Origin: DASPKW01 sp038244055
GTDB lineage: Bacteria; Planctomycetota; Phycisphaerae; Tepidisphaerales; Tepidisphaeraceae
Assembly (NCBI GenBank): GCA_038244055.1
Contig: JBBRTW010000312.1
Location: 1-8,661, forward strand
Direction of reading: 5' to 3'
DNA length: 8,661 bases
Shown here: piece after piece, positions 5,721 through 8,661 of the stretch
Position numbering within the stretch: position 1 is the stretch's first letter
How the letters are laid out: every line of letters starts with the position of its first letter
The notes under the pieces: model-generated
Told to the model about the DNA's origin: nothing
The model's database searches: none
What the model saw: the letters and a program-made list of their open reading frames with translations, nothing else
Made by a program: the position numbers and the translations under genes

Positions 5721-7856
5721 CTACTTTTTCTCGGGCGCGGCCGGCGCGATCTTCTTGAGAATCTCGCCCGCCTGCTTCTTATGCCCCTCGTTCTTGCTCA
5801 CTTCGATAATCTTCTCCATCGTCGATTTGGTCAGCGCCTTGTCCTTGTCGGCGTGCTTCTCGGCCACCTTGATCGCAGCCGCGGCGGCTTCATTCACCAA
5901 AGCCGCATCGGCCAGCATCGGGGCGATCGCCTTGAGGGCCTTGATATCCTTGATGTCACCCATGCCGCCGAGGACCTGCTTCTTCTCATCGTTGCGCTTG
6001 GCGGCCGACAGGGCATCGCCGTAGAGCTTGAGATTCTCTTCGACCTTGCGCTTGTCGCGGTTGATGCCGACCAGGCGGATGTAGCCGCGAAGCGACAGGA
6101 TCGCCAGATTCTCCTTGGATTCAGTCTTGGAAAGCTGCAGCAGATCGGCCATCGGAGCATCATCGGACCAATTGGTCAGAGCGCGAACGGCGGCTTCGTG
6201 GGTCACTGCATCGGTGCTGGCGACCGACAGGCGAACCGCGGCCAATGCCTTCGCGCCGCCGACTTGCCCGAGGACACTCAGCAGCGTCGCCTTGCTCTCA
6301 GGCGCGGCCTTCTCGGCGGCATCGATAATCGGATTGAGACGATTGGCTTCATCATCGCCCTTGCGGACAACCGCCGCCAGAGCCTTGCCGGCCGACTCAC
6401 GATCGCCATCTTCCTTCAGCGCGGCGATCAGTCCGATCACCTGCGGAACGGCCGAATAGTCGGCCACCAACCCGAGCGATTTGAACGCCTCATTGCGAAC
6501 CGCCGCTTCAGCATCGGTGGCGGCAGTAAGGATCGAGGCAACCGCATCCTTCACGTTGCGAGCGCCGAGCGTGCGAATCGCTTCCACGCGCTCCGGTGTC
6601 GAGCCTTTGGCGACCAGCGGCAGCAGGCCCTGATCGATTTCCTTGCCGGGGAGGTTTTCCAAAGCGGTGCGGGCGGCGGCCTGTTCATCGCCCTTGGCCT
6701 GCGCGGACTTGAGCAGCAGCGGGAGGGCCGAGGCATCGCCGACGATTCCCAGCGCCTTGATGGCCTGAATGCGCACGGCTTCTTCGGGATCGGAGGCGGC
6801 CGTCACGAAAATCGCAACGTTATCCTTGCCACCCTGATCGAGCAGGGCGCGGATGAGCCACGGCTTGGCGGCGGCATCGGCGGATTTGATCTTACCGGCG
6901 ATCGCCTGGGAAACGGCCGCATCCTTATGCGAGGCCAGCACCGCCAGGGCAGCGCCGCGGGCATGATTGTCTTTGTCTCCGAGCAGATCGATGAAAGTTC
7001 CCAGTTCCGCGGCCGTCGCCTGCCGGCCAAGCCCGATGATCGCGGCATAGCGGAACGGCGCGGGGCCGGTCAAAAATTCGCGGTAAATGCTGGCGGCCGC
7101 TTCCTTCTGATTCGCGGCGGCCAAGCGGTCGGCCAGCAGCAAATACGCATCGCTGGCGACGCGCTGAGCGACTTCAGAGCCTTTGGTGCGAGCGCCTGCC
7201 AGCACCATCGCGGCCGAAGCATCGCCCGTTCGCCCGAGCGCGAGCAGCGCGGGAGCGCGAACGCCATCATCATCGGATGTGGCGAGTTTGGCGAAGATCG
7301 CCGCATCGGCCGGGTCGCGGCGGTATTCCAGTGCGGTGACCAGTGCGGCCTTCCACTTGCCATCGGTGGCCGTGGCGATCGCGGCGCGGAGGGCATCGGC
7401 CGATTCTTTCGACGGATTGGCTTCCAGAGCCCGGCGGGCGCACTCGCGCACCTGTTCGTTGGCATCGCCAAGCAATGCGACGACGGCCGGGACGACTTCC
7501 CCCTGCCCGATCCGCTGGATATGGCGGAGGAGCATGACTTTGAGCGGCACGGGGGCATCGGCCGTCAGCTTGGACGCCAGCACCTTGGCCAGCACCGCGC
7601 GCTCGGCCTCAGCGCCGGGGCGGGTGGCGCGGAAGGCGATGTTCTGCAGTGCCAGGTCGTCGCCTTCGGGCTTTTCGGTCAGCTTGGGAAATACCGCGAC
7701 GTAGGCGGCCTCGAGCTCGGCCGGGCTTTTCGCGGCCAGGGGCGCTTTGCCCTGGAGCTGATTGATGAGGTCATCGACATTGGGCGCATCGGCCGCGCCA
7801 AGCGAGCCAGAGAGGAAAAAAGCCACACTCAGCAATGCGGTGGTGATCGGTTTCAT
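5721..7856 (-). CDS. Exported HEAT-repeat protein
   Basis: From the ATG at 7856 this is 711 residues. AAAGG lies 7 bases upstream, and the product begins with a signal peptide (MKPITTALLSVAFFLSGSLG, cleavage near AADA, about residue 24). The longer frame from 7919 adds 21 residues before the signal and is rejected. Nearly all of the mature protein is alanine-rich helical repeats of HEAT/PBS-lyase type, with the usual 'D..VR..A..ALG..GD..A...L' pattern. Clear units lie near 120-148, 188-215, 285-310, 350-383 and 420-465 (for example DPEEAVRIQAIKALGIVGDA). The C-terminus (about 600-711) is lysine-rich, ending KKIAPAAPEKK. No catalytic domain, haem motif or membrane anchor was seen. The family generally provides protein-interaction scaffolds; here it would act outside the cytoplasm, with unknown partner. 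It is convergent with the MFS gene and divergent from acs. Confidence 0.9.
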   Translation of the reverse strand: MKPITTALLSVAFFLSGSLGAADAPNVDDLINQLQGKAPLAAKSPAELEAAYVAVFPKLTEKPEGDDLALQNIAFRATRPGAEAERAVLAKVLASKLTADAPVPLKVMLLRHIQRIGQGEVVPAVVALLGDANEQVRECARRALEANPSKESADALRAAIATATDGKWKAALVTALEYRRDPADAAIFAKLATSDDDGVRAPALLALGRTGDASAAMVLAGARTKGSEVAQRVASDAYLLLADRLAAANQKEAAASIYREFLTGPAPFRYAAIIGLGRQATAAELGTFIDLLGDKDNHARGAALAVLASHKDAAVSQAIAGKIKSADAAAKPWLIRALLDQGGKDNVAIFVTAASDPEEAVRIQAIKALGIVGDASALPLLLKSAQAKGDEQAAARTALENLPGKEIDQGLLPLVAKGSTPERVEAIRTLGARNVKDAVASILTAATDAEAAVRNEAFKSLGLVADYSAVPQVIGLIAALKEDGDRESAGKALAAVVRKGDDEANRLNPIIDAAEKAAPESKATLLSVLGQVGGAKALAAVRLSVASTDAVTHEAAVRALTNWSDDAPMADLLQLSKTESKENLAILSLRGYIRLVGINRDKRKVEENLKLYGDALSAAKRNDEKKQVLGGMGDIKDIKALKAIAPMLADAALVNEAAAAAIKVAEKHADKDKALTKSTMEKIIEVSKNEGHKKQAGEILKKIAPAAPEKK

Positions 7857-8015
7857 AAGGGTACCTTTGATATCGCAACCGGGTTCGTGTCGCCAGCCAT
7901 CCGCCGATGGCCCGGCCAATAGTGGAGCAGGTTATCTCAAATCGGTTCGATCCGAAACCTCCAGCGCCCTATTCGACAGGATGTATTTCTCAATTGTGGA
8001 TGCGACGGGTGGGCA

Positions 8016-8044
8016 TTGGCGAAGAGGCATTAAACGTTTACCAT
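8016..8044 (+). promoter_or_regulatory. Putative acs promoter with internal palindrome
   Basis: TTGGCG (8016-8021) is followed after 17 bases by TACCAT (8039-8044), four of six matches at each box, about 35 bases before the acs ATG. The perfect palindrome TAAACGTTTA (8031-8040) occupies the end of the spacer and the first two bases of the -10 box. A central CG flanked by A/T-rich arms is typical of LacI/GalR-family operators, so a repressor site is possible. The rest of the 7857-8079 gap shows no convincing minus-strand promoter for the HEAT gene. Confidence 0.35.
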
Positions 8045-8079
8045 TCACCCCCTAGCGCTAACTTCGGAGACCTTGCACC

Positions 8080-8661
8080 ATGGCAGAAAATCGGACGGCG
8101 ATCGAATCCACAATGACCGAAGACCGGCTGTTTCCTCCACCCCCATCGGCGGTGGAAAAAGCCTGGATCAAATCGCGGCAGCAATACGATGAGATGTACA
8201 AGCAGTCGATCGCCGATCCCGACGCGTTCTGGGGCAAGGCGGCGTCCGAGCTCTCCTGGTTCCTGCGCTGGGACAAGGTGGTCGAGTGGAACCTGCCGGA
8301 TGCGAAGTGGTTCGTCAATGGCAAGTTGAACATGTCCTACAACTGCCTCGACCATCAAATCAATCAGGGGCGCGGCGATAAAGTGGCAATTTTATGGGAA
8401 GGCGAGCCCGAGCACCTGACCAGCCACCCGCGCACCTCCGGCGGCAAGCCCGATTACGAAGTCCGCAAGATCACCTATCAGCAACTCAAAGACCAGGTCT
8501 GCAAATTCGCCAACGGCTTGAAAACGCTGGGCGTGAAAAAAGGAGACCGCGTCACCATCTACATGCCCATGGTCCCCGAGGCGGCCGTCGCGATGCTGGC
8601 CTGCGCGCGGCTGGGGCTGGCGCACAGTGTCATCTTCGGCGGGTTCTCATCGCAGGCGATC
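8080..8661 (+). CDS. acs: Acetyl-CoA synthetase (acetate-CoA ligase, AMP-forming), N-terminal part
   Basis: Acs activates acetate with ATP to acetyl-AMP and transfers it to CoA, in the cytoplasm, feeding acetate into central metabolism. The gene runs off the right edge: 194 residues are visible of a family usually about 650 long. The N-terminal ACAS domain is clear (about 33-95, with QQYDEMYKQSIADPDAFWG and LNMSYNCLDH). Next come ILWEGE (104-109) and ITYQQLKDQVCKFANGLKTL, then the highly conserved IYMPMVPEAAVAMLACARLG (160-179) and HSVIFGGFS. These match E. coli Acs closely from memory. Compared with it there is an insert of roughly 14 residues after WEGE (EHLTSHPRTSGGKPDYE). The catalytic P-loop, the CoA-binding residues and the acetylatable lysine lie beyond the window. 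ATG 8080 is chosen because GGAG lies 10 bases upstream; ATG 8113 is an alternative. Confidence 0.96.
   Translation, partial: MAENRTAIESTMTEDRLFPPPPSAVEKAWIKSRQQYDEMYKQSIADPDAFWGKAASELSWFLRWDKVVEWNLPDAKWFVNGKLNMSYNCLDHQINQGRGDKVAILWEGEPEHLTSHPRTSGGKPDYEVRKITYQQLKDQVCKFANGLKTLGVKKGDRVTIYMPMVPEAAVAMLACARLGLAHSVIFGGFSSQAI

Noticed and set aside
5646..7922. 758-codon open frame on the plus strand opposite the HEAT-repeat gene
   Set aside because: The translation is rich in Arg, Gly, His and Gln without recognisable domains. The minus-strand frame has a signal peptide, a ribosome site and clear HEAT repeats. Biased GC-rich, alanine-rich codons leave the antisense frame free of stops.
1..8661. CRISPR arrays, transposons, integrase sites, tRNA and toxin-antitoxin pairs
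   Set aside because: No regularly spaced direct repeats, transposase-like proteins, cloverleaf-forming sequences or small overlapping gene pairs were found.

Overview
The window is GC-rich, densely coding bacterial chromosome. It carries three complete protein genes on the plus strand, two on the minus strand, and one gene fragment cut off at each edge. The gene mix fits a Planctomycetota bacterium, perhaps class Phycisphaerae: a group-1 sigma factor, exported HEAT-repeat and Sel1/PDZ proteins with cleavable signal peptides, a tiny lipoprotein, and an unusual MFS carrier. This placement rests on general resemblance and needs a database search to confirm. No mobile element, CRISPR array, tRNA or rRNA was seen.

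Layout. 3-191 (+) is the C-terminal end of an upstream gene, probably DNA primase dnaG. 364-2259 (+) is the housekeeping sigma factor rpoD, closed by a strong intrinsic terminator at 2287-2315. Next to it is a second palindrome at 2358-2378 that looks like a dispersed intergenic repeat. 2391-3509 (-) is an exported protein with an N-terminal beta-rich domain, Sel1-like repeats and a C-terminal PDZ domain. It is divergent from a 68-residue putative lipoprotein at 3711-3917 (+). The two share a short intergenic region with back-to-back TTGACA -35 boxes, and the lipoprotein has its own terminator at 3955-3994. 4129-5613 (+) is a 12-helix MFS-type permease with a long central loop. It converges on 5721-7856 (-), a 711-residue exported HEAT-repeat protein. 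Between these two stop codons lies a pair of related hairpins that together form a 20-bp inverted repeat. 8080 to the right edge (+) is the N-terminal third of acetyl-CoA synthetase (acs), divergent from the HEAT gene. A putative promoter upstream of acs has a perfect TAAACGTTTA palindrome between its core boxes.

Functional links. dnaG-rpoD is the familiar macromolecular-synthesis pairing. The other genes look like separate transcription units: each changes strand or has its own promoter or terminator. I see no sign of a defence, mobile or biosynthetic system. The most interesting items are small: the self-contained lipoprotein unit, the divergent promoter pair, the palindrome in the acs promoter, the hairpin pair between convergent genes, and the unusual domain make-up of the Sel1/PDZ protein.
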